A stretch of DNA of 64,000 nt from Periconia sp. R9002 (Eukaryota; Ascomycota; Dothideomycetes; Pleosporales; Periconiaceae), in contig JAMAHW010000003.1 in the NCBI GenBank assembly GCA_023627715.1, positions 558,001 to 622,000 on the forward strand, read 5' to 3'. A program made the position numbers and the translations under genes. Positions 11,218 through 23,628 of this stretch are shown here, piece by piece. Each line of letters opens with the position of its first letter. Position 1 is the first letter of the stretch. A model generated the notes under the pieces. It ran no database searches, was not told where the DNA came from, and saw only the letters and a list, made by a program, of their open reading frames with translations.

Positions 11218-12236
11218 GTTTTAACTGCCAAGTTCAAGCCGGAGCTCTACGTTACGGACCGCATCACTGGCAGTGGTTGAGAGAATGTCGAGGTTAAGCA
11301 TTCATCATAGAGTGAAAAGAGTTTCCTGGATTTTGCTTCTAGAAGCTCTCAACCCTCCCTTTTTATTATATTTCTATTTTGAAGTTGGTTTACCTTTTTC
11401 AGTCTCTTAGTTTTCAATCATTTTATTTTTATAACCCCGTCCCAGTTATTCAACGAACAGTTCGCAAAAGAAAATTCGACTTCATTCTTGCGGCGTTTGT
11501 ACATTCAAAATTGTAATGCCTAGACTCACCATTGGACCGAGTTTTGGGGGCTATGATGTGGCCACCTTTGAGCTGTTGAACTCACAGCTGAACGTGCAAG
11601 TGATGGAGACGTTCAAGAGGGTGCGTGAAGATGGGCATCCTTTCTGCTCGCGACTGCATGCATGTCAATGATACCAAATTCGAGTCCGGCTACGACTAAT
11701 AACGAACACCCAAGTGCGTTCCGCTGGGCTATCAATCACCCCAAAGCCATGTCATCTGCATCTTAGTACCCTCCCCTCGGTATCTATAACAAAGGAATCG
11801 ACATTCTAGAAGCACATATGTGGTCTACACAAGTCACGTTCATTCAACGTCCAACAAAGCGAGAGAGGTATATAGAACAGTCTGAACAAAGACCAGCATA
11901 TTTGATTGGTTATCCTTCAATGCGACACTAACAAAGCGGCCATGCGGCGAAATCTATGTCTACGATTTTACTAACCAGGCGTGTGGTATCTGGTCGCGCT
12001 CATCTTTCAAGATAGAATAGTGATCGCAAGTTATGAAGTTGCGGAGAGGTACTACTTCTTCAACATAACGCTCCCTTAACTTCTCGCAAAGCCGGCCTTT
12101 GTACTTTCAGTCACTGCCCAGAATCCTGGGTCCATACTCTCGGCATCAACAGCGCAGAAATTACACCGCAGCACTATTTTCGACACTTACTTACAATCAT
12201 TCATTCGACACTATCCCTCATCAACCGCGAAACAAC
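11218..12236. other. intergenic region
   Basis: Spacer between two plus-strand genes. A short ATG frame at 11517 (about 50 codons, MPRLTIGPSFGGYDV) is followed by a GTGCGT and a CTAATAAC branch-like motif, but no convincing continuation was found. The 3' UTR of the ULD gene and the promoter of the next gene must lie here. Confidence 0.5.
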
Positions 12237-13400
12237 ATGGTCAATCAAAACAAACCCAAACTCAAAATCCACCCAGAACCCTTCAAACCCTCCCACCTCT
12301 CCATCCCACCATCACCCTTCTCCCCAAAAACCCCCCTCCTCGACATCCACAACACCCGCCGCACAAAAACATACCCCCCTCCCGACACCACCGCAACACC
12401 CCCATCACCACTCCAATGGCTCTGGCAATGCCACCAATGCCACCGCTCCTACTCCCTCGGCGTAACCCGGCGCTGCCTCGAAGACGGCCACCAATTCTGC
12501 GCAGGCACCACGACAGTCAAGACGTGGCGAAAACCACTGCGGCCTAAGAAGATCAAAAGACACCGCGCCTGCGCGAGCGAATTCGACTACCTAGGCTGGA
12601 AGAACTGGGGCCGCTGGAGACGCAGCGGCCGTAAAGATTCCATCTACGACGAAGACTCCAGCTCTTCTCCCTCCACCTCGTCTTCTACCTCCTTATCCCC
12701 TTCGGGAGCAGCCGATCCCGAAGTTCCCCCTTCCCCCTCACAGAAAGACTGCTGGAACGCCTGCGACTACCCCTCCGAATGCCGCTGGGGCAAACGCTTC
12801 GGCGTCCACTCCCTAGAAGCAACCACTTTCCCAACCTTCGACATCATCCCCGGTTCCGCGCTCTCAGGCGTGGAAAACCCGACGGCTGAGCCCGCGGCAC
12901 CGACCGTCACGCCCACGACCATGGAGGGCGTCCTCAATCCTGAAAACCACACTGAGTCGAACGGGAACAACCCCGAGAAGAAGACCTCCAAGGCTGATCT
13001 CTGGGATGCTCTCGTCGCGAGCGCAACGAGGCGGAAGAGCGTCCCGCCTAGTTCCCCGTTGGCATCGGTGAGTGAGGAGATTGGGGGGGACGGTGTGGTG
13101 GTGGAAAAGGATAGAGATGGCGATGTTGTGATGGGGTCTTTTATGAATGCTGAGGAGGATGAGAAGGATTTGCAGGGTTTGTCTTCTTATTCCTCTAGCA
13201 CGGCGTTGGCGTCGTTGAAAGGCGTGTTCCGAAAGAGCTCGAAGATGTATTCAAAATCGGTGAGGAGGGTCATGGAGTCGACGGGGACGACGACGACGAC
13301 GAATACTACTACTCCAATGGATGCGGGAAATGAAGATGAGGAAATGATGCCGTTGGAGAGGATGAAGAGTCGGGATAGTGGGTATCATTCTAATCCGTGA
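12237..13400 (+). CDS. conserved fungal protein of unknown function with CxxC and RCLEDGHQFC motifs
   Basis: Single exon of 387 residues from the ATG at 12237. The open frame continues upstream to 12099, but only through non-ATG codons. Residues 1-60 are Pro-rich and probably disordered. A conserved block of about 75 residues follows: WLWQCHQCHRSY, LGVTRRCLEDGHQFCAG, then KKIKRHRACASEFDYLGW and a Trp/Arg-rich KNWGRWRR. Cys and His spacing in this block (CHQC, C, H, C) could hold zinc. A CxxxCDYPSEC cluster follows near residue 180. The rest is low-complexity Ser/Pro/Glu, with basic and acidic patches. Proteins with this block occur widely in Pezizomycotina without an assigned role. No signal peptide or membrane span. 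I would guess nuclear or cytosolic. Confidence 0.75.
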   Translation: MVNQNKPKLKIHPEPFKPSHLSIPPSPFSPKTPLLDIHNTRRTKTYPPPDTTATPPSPLQWLWQCHQCHRSYSLGVTRRCLEDGHQFCAGTTTVKTWRKPLRPKKIKRHRACASEFDYLGWKNWGRWRRSGRKDSIYDEDSSSSPSTSSSTSLSPSGAADPEVPPSPSQKDCWNACDYPSECRWGKRFGVHSLEATTFPTFDIIPGSALSGVENPTAEPAAPTVTPTTMEGVLNPENHTESNGNNPEKKTSKADLWDALVASATRRKSVPPSSPLASVSEEIGGDGVVVEKDRDGDVVMGSFMNAEEDEKDLQGLSSYSSSTALASLKGVFRKSSKMYSKSVRRVMESTGTTTTTNTTTPMDAGNEDEEMMPLERMKSRDSGYHSNP

Positions 13401-13737
13401 TGGATTGGAGTATCGCTGTTTTTTTTTTTTTTTTTTTTTTTTTTTCCTGTACAGATAGGTATGGTTGGTAAGTATTGGTTTTCCCTGTAGAATATATGTG
13501 TATAGCTCTCTCCACACAAGATCAAAAATGTATAAGTCTTGTTAAATTCAACGGAAGATTATGCGAACGCTGTATCTTGCGTACAACATGCAACCGGGGG
13601 TCCCAATAGACGACGCAATCCCACAACTCCAATAAAACACACCTCATCTAACCAGACGCCATCCCTCCGAAACACTCACCTCAAAACTTTTCCTTTTCGA
13701 ACAACCTAAAAAACAAAAAATCAACCAACACTGCACT
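13401..13737. other. convergent intergenic region
   Basis: 3' ends of two facing genes. It contains a long poly-T tract (listed separately) and AT-rich sequence suited to 3' processing. No gene is visible. Confidence 0.6.
13419..13445. repeat. poly-T tract, 27 nt
   Basis: An uninterrupted run of 27 T begins 19 nt after the stop codon of the 387-residue protein gene, so it would lie in that gene's 3' UTR. Length variation between strains is likely. Confidence 0.9.
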
Positions 13738-14825
13738 TCACCACGCACTTACCAACCAAATCGCAACCACAAACGCAACCAACACCATCTGCGCCCAATC
13801 CAAGTGCACCCTCGACGACGGACTGCGCTTATGAGGTATCATATGCGTAGCTTGACCACCCAGATACCACGACCCAATGTCCGTCAGCCTGCCGTTCTCA
13901 GTCAACATGGCAGCGTTTGGTCCGACGTTGGATACATCGGAGCGGAAAGCGCCGAAGTATGCGTAGCGTTCGATGTTACTACATGTTTTGACCAAGTTAG
14001 TTAGATACACTTATAACGCTCGCATTGATTGGTGTTGATACTCCACCTCCATCATCACCACCTCCACAAGATAGGGGGAAAAGGGGACGTAAGAAGGATA
14101 AGGAGATAAACTCACGCCCACCGATCCAACAACGCAACACTCTCCCTAAACATCCTCTGCGTATCCTCCAACTCCTTCCCCGCAAACCCAAACTCGGTAA
14201 CCCAAACCGGCAAATGAGGAAACTTAGCAACAACACGCCCCAGATGATTTGCCAAGCCCTGGAAATCACCATACCAATGCACGGGGACAAAGTCAAACGT
14301 GCACTTGCCGTCGCACGCCTCGAGCCACGCAGTCATCCAGCTAGTTCCCCAAGCACTCCCCGTGACGGCGGGCACGCCGACTTTAATACCGAGCGCCCTG
14401 AGCGGCTCGATCTGCTCCATCCAGATCTTGACGGCGAGGTCGATGGGCATGTCGGAGCCGCCGGCTGCGTAAGGGCCATCGGGCTCGTTGAAGGTGAGGA
14501 CGTGGGTGATGTTTGCGCCGAGGGAGAGTTGCGCTACGATGGTGTCGAGGAAGGGGTGCTGGGTGTCTGCTTCCGAGGAGGAGGAGGGCGGCGGCGGCGC
14601 GCCCCAGAGCATGGGCACGAATTGGAGGGTTTTGTGGTCGAGGAAGAAGGGCGAGGGTGTCGCGCCGTAGTTGTAGTACCAGGTTAGTTGCGAGGCGGCC
14701 CATATTTGGTCGTCGTGCGGGTGCTCGGGGGAGAAGACGTGGCAGAGGCCGCGTTTTGGTGAGATGGTGGCTGTGGTGGTGAGGAGGAGGGTGGAGGTGG
14801 TTGTGAGGAGTTGGAGGAGTGTCAT
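13738..14825 (-). CDS. glycoside hydrolase family 128 protein (probable beta-1,3-glucanase), GPI-anchor type tail
   Basis: Two exons on the minus strand, 14116-14825 and 13738-13978, give 316 residues. The N-terminus is a signal peptide (MTLLQLLTTTSTLLL). The body matches the GH128 (Asl1-like) fold: KRGLCHVF, TWYYNYG near residue 49, FVPMLWG, then THVLTFNEPDGP with the probable acid/base Glu114, VHWYGDFQG near 183, and VWVTEFGFAG with the probable nucleophile Glu211. The family cleaves beta-1,3-glucan, so the enzyme probably acts on fungal wall glucan or related substrates. The last ~20 residues (MVLVAFVVAIWLVSAW) are hydrophobic, as for a GPI signal or terminal membrane anchor. A GTAAGT sits 12 nt before the stop codon and could be an alternative donor. 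The downstream neighbours FLC and GH81 are also wall-related. Confidence 0.9.
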
Positions 14826-15952
14826 TTTTGAGGGTTTTCGATTGATCGTGGTTGTAGGAAGATGGTGTAGAAGTTATTCGAAGAGGTCAGGGTGGACCGA
14901 CACTGGACGATAACGGCGAAACTTGTATCTTCAAAACAATATAACGGGTTGAATATAGTTTTACAGAAGTTGAACGGAACGAAGTAGTTCCGAAGAGATC
15001 GGGAAGACAAAAAAATTGAGTGGTGTTTTGTTGAGCGATAATGACACAGTCCAGAGCTGGAAATCCTTCCCCTGGATTTCCATGACGCGAGTTCGACCAT
15101 CGATGATTGTAAAGCCATCAAGCGTGCTTCCTCCTTTTTTAAACGTTATGGATATAAGTGGGCGAACCGTTATATCGCGCTCAAAGATCAGTACCGATTG
15201 TACAAGAGCGCACCCGAGTGCGGTCGATCATGTACGCAGTTGCACCCACGCCGACTAAACACAACAGCATCCATAATTGCGACTGAGACGAACAAAAAAA
15301 GAAAAGAATAAATAAAACGTGGGGCATTCGCTGACCCACCACCCAGGAGAAACAAGTTAAAGGCTCCTTGCAAATGTCCAACTCCTACATAGGTATGTAC
15401 GCGGAACTACTTCCTCAGCAGATCTGAGAAAATTCAACTGTTCTGGTTGGAGGAGCAAAGCAATACATTCTCGGCACACGTTCCACGAAACAGATAAGTA
15501 CTGTCTCCGCCAGGTCCCGAGGGACAGGTTGGTTGCCTAGTGAAGCGCACAGAGTAATTAAGACTAGTCATCATTGCACGTAAAATCTCATGCTGGAACA
15601 AAGTTGTAATAATGATGGATATAATTTGACTACACTCTACTCCTTCAGAATATATCTACACGGGAGGTCTAGCCACCGCAATCGTGAATTACAAATATTT
15701 CCTTTCTTTTGAGATTGCTCGAAATACACACACATGGGATATTAGTTGGCGTTCCTGGTCATCAAGAAGCGCCGATGTACGCTTCCACTGCCACGTACGC
15801 TCATCTCTCCGAGGTATCAACCCGCTATCCGTCGATAGATCTGGTCCGTTGCAACCAACGCTAATTTCCCACCACACATATACAAAATCAAGTAAATTTA
15901 CTTGCGGTACAAATCAATATACAATATCGGAAACTCCACCAGACGCTCATTC
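14826..15952. other. intergenic region (GH128 promoter / FLC 3' end)
   Basis: Spacer between two minus-strand genes. It should hold the GH128 promoter and the FLC 3' UTR. Frames here are at most 99 codons and match nothing known. Confidence 0.55.
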
Positions 15953-18239
15953 TTAAAATGCCTGGCCTCGGTAATTTTGTGCTTGCAAAGGCCCTGCTGG
16001 TTGAGGACCGGCAAGGTCGACAGATGGCAACCGCGGCGCCCGTGAGGCCGGGGGGCTGACGCTGCGTTCAGCACTGATGCTCCTGGTGTGGCCAATCGCC
16101 TGGGTGTCGGCAAGCAGATGTTCTTGTCCCTCGTATGGACGAGCTCCGTGGTAGCTTGTGTTTTGTTCGGTAAGGGGAATCGGATCGTAACCACCACGGG
16201 CGCCGAATTTAGCCATCGAACTTCGCTTGTACTCGACTGGGTCCATGAGAAGGGAGTTGCGGGCGTCCAGAGGAGTGAGGTTGTCTAGGTCGCGTGCTTT
16301 TTCTGTAGGGTATGTTAGATTTGTACTGAATGAGTGCTGACGGGATACTTACCAGCGTCTTTACGCTTCTTCTGGTGGGGGTTCTTCTTGCAGCAGACGA
16401 CGATAGCGTTCACAGCGATCAAGATGGCCAACAGACCGGTCAGTACAGCTTGCATAACGACCAACACAAGACCGGTGACTGTCTTGGTGGTTTGTGCGAC
16501 ACCGAGTTCCTCGACGAAAATCAAGATGCAGACCACTGACAATACACGCACAACCTGGATAGAAATGTTGATCCAGTTACCGGACTTGAGCGAGAATGGG
16601 CGGCAGAAAAGGAGTAAACCTAGCAGAAGAGCCTCGACGACGAGCTGTGCACCAGCTTGAACCATGCCGTGACCATCTGCACCTGCAATGACACATCCAC
16701 GGGCGAACATGTAGACGATGGCAGGGACGAAAATCCACCAGTAGGACTTCTTGTAGTTTTCGTAGAAGATGTTGTACTTGGCCCAGACCTCCTTGTTTTC
16801 GAAAAGAGCCGACGCATCACCTTCCATTTTCTTGAATTTGTGTGCAATGCTCCAGATCTTCCAGGTGAAGAAGACAAGAACAGCGGTGAACAAGCCCAGA
16901 GTGACTCCAGCCAGTGTCTTGGCGGCCCAAGAATCGCCGTTCTTGAATTGGTAAACACAGTACATGGTCCAGACACCATACAGAACCAACACCAAACTGG
17001 TGATGGTCTTTGCTAGGATCCACCAGTATCGCTTTCGGAAGTTGGTAAGCTTCTTGGGGAAGGTTCCGAACAGAGCCCACGTTTCGAGGATGACCTTGAA
17101 GAGCAAAATGGCAACCGTGATGGAGGCGATAACGATGGCGAATGCAAGGAGAACGGTCATGAAGGTGTTTCCCTTGGGAATGCTGTATTCTTCCACGTAG
17201 CCCTGGATACCCTTGACGGCATGCATGATTTTGTTGTCTCCTTCGGTCCCATTGTTGGTTCCGTTCACATTGGTGTTTAGTTCGTCACGAGCCCAGAGTT
17301 GCATGGCATCGAAACTGCGCTTTGTCAAGTTCATTCCTTGGTCGACGTGGACAAGAGTCGCGCTTTTGAGGAATTCGACGCTATCTTCCGTGAGATTACC
17401 ACCGGTGTTGTTGCGGAAACCATCGATTTGTCTCTGAGCACCCTCCCAGGAAATCAAGCCAGTACTGAATGCGAAGTTCTTGGACCAAGATTGATAGACA
17501 CCGGGAATATTGGCCGACATCATTCCGTTCAAGGACATGGACTGGAACCAGCCTACGACTTCGATGAAAGTTGGACTGGATGTAGGAGAACCAGCCTGGC
17601 CTGCACCGGCGAGGGCACCCAGGCCGGACACGGCGAGAGCTGCGACAGCCATTCCTGCGGCTACATAGGTAACGCCCGGAACCGAGACACTCTTTCCGTT
17701 ACTGACTTGCGAAGTAATGCAAGCCAGTTGCTTGCCTCCGTCTTTTGCGGTAAGCTGCATGGTAGCTTGACTGTCAAGATCGGGGACATTGAAGGCGATG
17801 GAGGGGATCTTGGATAGTACGAAATCCGGAATGCTCTGGTCACCACTCGCGCTGAAATGTCCTTTCGGCACTGTTGTTGATGTTAATCAAAATGTCAGTG
17901 GTTGCTTGTGACAGACGTACCTGGGCATAGCCTGTCTACTTTGGTGCTTGAATCGCAAGGATCAAACTTGTTTCGGTATACTTCTTTGCCGTATGCGTTG
18001 ACAATCAATGTGGCTTCGATTTTCTGTTCCTTCTGACTGGTACCGGCGACATCGAAGACGACCTTTTTGGTGTCCTTGTCGAACTCCATCTTCAAATTGT
18101 CCACTGTGACCTCTGCATTATCCAAGCAGGTGCTGTATCCGCTCGTCTTGAGAATGTCGGCGGCGAAGGCACCCAGAGGGGCCGAAGCCAGTAATATGAA
18201 TGGCGCGAGCATGGATGAATATGTCGCGTGAGCCCTCAT
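15953..18239 (-). CDS. FLC/TRP-like ion channel family membrane protein (ML-like N-terminal domain)
   Basis: Three exons on the minus strand: 17921-18239, 16353-17870 and 15953-16302, in frame, 728 residues. After a signal peptide (to about ADI, residue 28) comes the lumenal/extracellular TRP_N (ML-like) domain with paired cysteines (STCLDNAEV, DPCDSS, RLCP, ACITSQ). About eight to nine membrane spans follow, starting with VAAGMAVAALAVSGLGALAG, then the channel core with YWWILAKTITSLVLVLYGVW and YWWIFVPAIVYMFARG. N-glycosylation sequons (NNT, NLT, NGT) lie in the loop after the first span. The C-terminal ~115 residues are cytosolic with basic and Ser/Pro-rich stretches. The yeast Flc proteins and S. 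pombe Pkd2 are implicated in FAD transport to the ER, calcium release and cell-wall maintenance. Which role applies here is not shown. The ATG at 18239 opens the signal peptide. Confidence 0.92.
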
Positions 18240-20899
18240 TCTGTGCTACTGTCGCCCAGGGGCGAAGGTGGGTGAATTTGAAGTCGGATATCTATGTCTA
18301 ACGAGTGATGCAATGGGGCGGCGTTTGTGAGTAAGGTGGAGGAGAAATATGTGCGGCAGCGAAGGGGTTGGTTCAATGTCTAGTCGTGCCCAGGGGTCGA
18401 TCGTTATGGGTTGGTATACAGCGGTGGTGAAGTCTAGGGTAAAAAAAAACAACAAAAGGAAGTGGAAAGCGGAGAACAAAAGGAAGAAGGACGGGAGGTG
18501 ATGCAGGCCCCGGTGTATGGGGGGGAAAGAGGGAGGGAAGAAAGGTGAAACGACAGACAGACAAACGACAGAGGCGCCGGTGAGGGTGGAAGAGGCAGAG
18601 GCACCAGCGAGGCCAGGAGAAAAGTAGTGGGCGGGAGTGATAGGACAGGACGGGTCTGGGGCAGGCGCTGAAACCTTGGCGAGGATTAGGGCCAGGGCCA
18701 CGGACCGTTGGACAGAAGGGGAAGGGACGGATGCGAAGCGTGGCGCTATGTTCAAGCGATGGTACTGTACACGCCTCCGCAGCAGGATGGATGGATGGAT
18801 TATCGATGGTCGATACCGTAGGCAGATGAGATGGATGGATGGCGAAGCAGGGTAGCAGTCGTTCGAGACGGGCCGGGCTGATCACTGCCAGAAATTGAGG
18901 AAAAGCAGCAAATGTTTCTCTCTCTCTCTCAGCAGCACCGCAGCGCTTTCTTAAGGAAAGGGGCTTGCGTCTACATGTGAATGGAAAGGGCACGACGGTG
19001 ACATTGATGCACTTCGCCTCGTGCACACTCAGCACGCGCTGGTGGAGGTATGGTTGGGTGACTGGCGGAATCGCCAAAGCAGCTGAAGGGGCAAAGGAGA
19101 GCCTATCAGGGGGCGGGTTCCCGAGCGGTATTGGTGGACCATGGACGGTAGAACTTGTACGTAACTTGTCACCCAAAGACTGCTTGCTTGACAGCTAGCA
19201 AACGCCCTGCCAGCGTTTTTTTTTTTTTTTTAATTATAGCTGTACCCTGGATCTGCTCTGCTTTGCTAGCGCTTCTAGAGATAGAGTAGGTCCTGAGTGA
19301 TCAGGTAGAGACAGGATAGATGCGATGCACCATCTGTCTGTACTTTCTTAGAATAAAAAAATTTGCACCACCAGCAAAGTTTAGTTGATTTGATTTTGCC
19401 CACGTCCTCATCACCATGATGCTTTCAAGGGTATGCATCTTGCCACGAGAGTTGAGCTGCATGCATGTGCAACTGCCTGCCAGCGTGCAACGTGCGCGTG
19501 CATGGTCGACTGGACTGTGGCTCCGTTCCGTCGTGGCTCCGTGGCTCCGTGGCTGTGTATATTGGCTCGTGTAAAAATAGCCCGCCGTCGACCCACATGC
19601 CGTACGCGTACCAATATTCGTCCACCATCCAACCCGCCCTCATCTTGGAATTTGTACATGTATCTGATCGTCTGTTTGCTGCCAGATGTTCTTGGATTCA
19701 TGACATTCGGATCAGAACAAGACCTACTTGTGTATGTACTCAAATACCTACGTGATGTATACGCTCACTTTTCAAGTGCTGGTTGGTACCTGTCACGAAA
19801 TCATACCTACATGTAGTTAGATGACAACAAAAATTCCGGATTCCACTGCCAACACTTCCCTAATACGTCTTTCCGGTAATCGAGGCTTATCATCGCATTC
19901 CTGCTCGTGTCGCCTGCTGACTACACAATCTTATTTACGCCCGCCAACTTCTGACTTCCTGACAAACACTACCCACTTCCCCAAAGCAGAGGCACCGTCA
20001 TTCGCCTCTCTCTCTCATCACCTAACCTTCCATGGCACTTTGTATTTTGGGATGCATGAGTCGCTGAACTTCGCCCTGCAAATGTCCATATCTGTCAGCG
20101 CACTAGTGATTTACGCCCTCCTCACCTCACCTCATTTCTTCAGCGTAAGCCCAATCGGGAATGGTCCGTCCCGCCTTGGGCATCAGAAATGAGACAAGTT
20201 ACAAACGGCCCCTCTCGCTTTCTGTTACATCTCATGCCATGATCCATAACAGCCCCAATCATCATGTATCCATCATATACTCCCTTACCGGCTTACGCAA
20301 TCCATGAATGACCTCAACACGTACACAGAATTCCATTTCTCCATCACCCTACATGTACGAATTGGATACTTGGCTTTTTTCAACGTACGAGAAGTCAGGT
20401 TGTGAGAGAGCGCAGGACTTCAGTCCTTCTCGGGTCAAATGCAGCAATTAGCAAATACAATATGTATTTCGCAATGTTGTTTTCGAATCAAAAATTTCTC
20501 AATTTCGTTGGGCACGGTGGTAGGTATTGGTGAGAAGGGTTGAGAAGAAACACATCTATATCTCAACCCATCCTTCGTGAATTATTCATCGTGACTATCA
20601 TTTGACTACATATATGCCAACTGCATCCCCATGCGTTCATTCCCCCGCGTAAGTGGTACATTTTCTGGAAGGCACGATCAGCAATGCTTCTTGCAGTTCA
20701 TAGCATTTTCTGACGTCACGTTGAATCACTACATATGTCAAAGACGTCCGACATGTCCCGCAACCCAAGCATCAACCATCACTTCCAACATAACCCATCA
20801 CGGCCTTCTACATAATTATACTCCTCTATAGTCTATCGTTTGAATACTACGAGAATCACCCGTTGAATAGAGGTAGGATTGAGGTAGAATATCTCAAAA
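18240..20899. other. divergent intergenic region (FLC / GH15)
   Basis: About 2.7 kb with both promoters. The first ~700 nt upstream of FLC are purine-rich on the plus strand and probably include a long 5' leader. A CT microsatellite lies near 18917-18931 and a poly-T run near 19217-19231. The TACATGTA palindrome occurs at 19655, 19808 and 20350. No gene is supported. Confidence 0.55.
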
Positions 20900-23628
20900 A
20901 TGCAAAGTGCTACAGGCAACGAAAAGGATGCTTCCCCAGTGGAGCGTCAGGCTTCCAGACGTGCCGTTACAGGCTACATGCCAGTATGCAAGTTGTGCTT
21001 TTTTACGCCTTTGGATATGCTGATTGGGTCTGCCAGGTCGAAGACTATGGGCTTATAGGAAACATGCGTACCTGCGCCTTGGTGGCGACCGATGGTGGGT
21101 TGGATTTCATGTGCTGGTTCGTTCCATGTATCTTTAAATCAAAACCATGCTAACCATTCTATAGGCCTGAGTTTGACTCTCCGTCGGTCTTTGCACGAAT
21201 GTTGGATTCCGAAAAAGGTGGCCATTTTTCAATCAAACCAGCCGATATTGTCTCGTGTACTACAAAACAGATTTACCTCCCGTCTAGCAACATTCTCCAA
21301 ACCCGGCACCTCGGCGAAGAGGGGGTAATGAACGTCATCGATTTTTTTCCAAGGCCAAACAATCAGTCTTTAGACGCCGAGTTTCATGCCAACGTTGTGA
21401 ATTTTAAACAGGCTGAAAAAACGACTAGCGGGAGCCATGAGCGACATGACTTGAAGAAGTGGCTGGTGCGACGTGTGGAATGCCTGAGGGGCAAAATCAC
21501 TGCTTGCGTGGAAGTGTTTCCGGCATTCAACTACGCCCAAGACGCACACACGACCCAGATCCAGGCTCGCAATGATGACAGCAAGCAAGAAAAAACCCCA
21601 CCAAAAGTCATTTTCAAGTCACTAAGCCTCAATCTCCAGCTCGATACAGCCATTGACTGTGGAGAAGACCCAGGACTGGGGTATCCCAAAGTCGAATTCG
21701 AGAAAACTACGCGGCCGAACTTCCACGGAGATGGAGTGACTGCGACTATTCACATTGAAGAGGGCCAAAGTGTGTCTTTTGTGCTCCGCGATCATACCGA
21801 AAATGCACAGGAAGACCTCATTACTTCAACTACGATTGATCAAGTACTACTGACAACTCACAAATACTGGGCAAGATGGATCTCGCAAAGCAAATACCAC
21901 GGCAGATGGGAAGATGTCGTTAAGCGAAGTCTCCTGATTCTGAAGTTACTAACTTTCGAACCCACTGGCGCCATTGTTGCAGCACCCACTTTCTCTTTGC
22001 CCGAGGATATCGGTGGCGCTCGCAATTGGGATTACCGATTTTCCTGGGTTCGTGATAGTTCTTTCACCATCTACATTCTGTTGCGCATGGGCTTTGCGCA
22101 CGAGGCAGAGGCATACACTAGTTTCATCTTTGAGAGAGTCGCACAGGCAAAGAGAGAAAATCGCGGCCTACCGATCATGTTCACGATTCGAGGAGAGACA
22201 GATATTCCAGAGATTGAACTCAAACATTTAGATGGATACCGTAAAAGTAAACCGGTCAGTTATGCCCGACGTACAGAATCGTCCGCCATCAAGACACGGC
22301 GTGGCGTGACGATGCCAATGTAGTGCAATCTTCCCGCTTAAGTTGAACTAACGTTGTACCCGCGATACAGGTAAGGATAGGCAACGGCGCGGCGTTCCAT
22401 ACGCAACTTGACATCTATGGCGAGCTCATGGATGGCATCTACCTGGCCAACAAATTTGGAAAACCTACCACGTACGATCAGTGGCTTTCAGTGCGTGATC
22501 TTGCCGATTACGTCTGCACAGTATGGCAAGAAAAAGACATGGTGAGTCAAATTGGGAATTACTATTGTGGTGAAGCGTTCCACATTCGGCGTGTATGTTT
22601 GCTGACTGGTGTTCCTTGATGCAGTCGATTTGGGAAGTCAGGGGCCAGCAGCAGAACTTTGTATACTCCAAGATCATGTTGTGGGTCGCCATCGATCGTG
22701 CGATCCGCCTAGCAGACAAACGCTGTTTCCCGTGTCCGAACCGCTTGAAATGGCACAGCGTGCGAGACGAGATATGCGAGCAGGTGATGGACAAAGGTTA
22801 TAATCGTGAGCTGAAGGCTTTCATCCAGAGTTACGAGTCAAACGAGCACTTGGACTCGTCGATTCTCATCGCGCCACTTGTATTCTTTATTTCACCAGCA
22901 GACCCGCGATTCTTGACGACGCTGGAGCGCATCATGAAGCCGCCGGAGAAGGGCGGATTGCTGAGCACAGGACTTGTATACCGATACAACTACGCTAAGA
23001 GTGATGATGGTGAGTACTGATCTGATTTTCCATCCACATATGCGCCATCGCGGCGGTGAACGCCGAATGGCGTTTGTCTCAACGGCTCAACTGACACTGT
23101 GCCGCAATCTCGACTCCACACTTGGGCCACCGTTGTCTTTCCTTTGCAGCGTCGATCTAGCTTCTGACTGTGACACAGGGGTCGGTGGTCGCGAAGGTGC
23201 TTTCAGCATGTGTACTTGTACGTATAATCTTCCTGGGTGCATTTTCTTCGAGCCGCCATGTGGTGCGGAGCGGTGTGGAACTACCAGACCATTACACCTC
23301 TCAAGATGTTCTCGGCTGACCTCGTATTTGATTTTATAGTCTGGCTCGTTGAAGCGCTAACGCGAGTACGTACTTTTGCTCGGGATATTTAACGTTTTAA
23401 CATCTGACGTGTACATAGGCCGGTGCATATGAACCAAAATACCTACCTCAAGCGGTCAGCATTTTCGAAAACATTCTGGGTTTCGGCAATCATTTGCACA
23501 TGTTCTCCGAAGAGATTGCGCACTCGGGGGAGCAGCTTGGGAACACGCCGCAAGCATTCAGTCACCTGGCGCTGATCTCTGCCGCGTTTAATTTGGACAG
23601 GACGCTGGGCAGCAGGTGCGGAACGTAG
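20900..23628 (+). CDS. glycoside hydrolase family 15 protein (glucoamylase/trehalase-like, bacterial-type architecture)
   Basis: Eight exons: 20900-20983, 21037-21116, 21165-22254, 22371-22541, 22625-23009, 23179-23217, 23340-23365 and 23419-23628. They give 694 residues, all in frame. The N-terminal beta domain starts [18 protein letters not shown] and [16 protein letters not shown]. The catalytic (alpha/alpha)6 barrel includes [51 protein letters not shown] with the probable general acid Glu479, and [24 protein letters not shown] with the probable base at Glu656/657. This architecture matches the GH15 proteins of bacteria and fungi that act on alpha-glucosides, including trehalases, not the secreted starch-binding glucoamylases. 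There is no signal peptide, so I infer an intracellular enzyme. Two exons are very short (39 and 26 nt), yet each restores conserved sequence ([20 protein letters not shown]). Confidence 0.88.

Noticed and set aside
11517..11670. Short ATG frame (MPRLTIGPSFGGYDV...) with a possible intron
   Set aside because: A GTGCGT donor and CTAATAAC branch motif exist, but every acceptor tried gives a protein under 65 residues with no recognisable sequence.
12099..12236. N-terminal extension of the 387-residue protein
   Set aside because: The upstream frame opens on TTG. The first ATG is 12237 and the conserved block lies well inside, so the extension is not needed.
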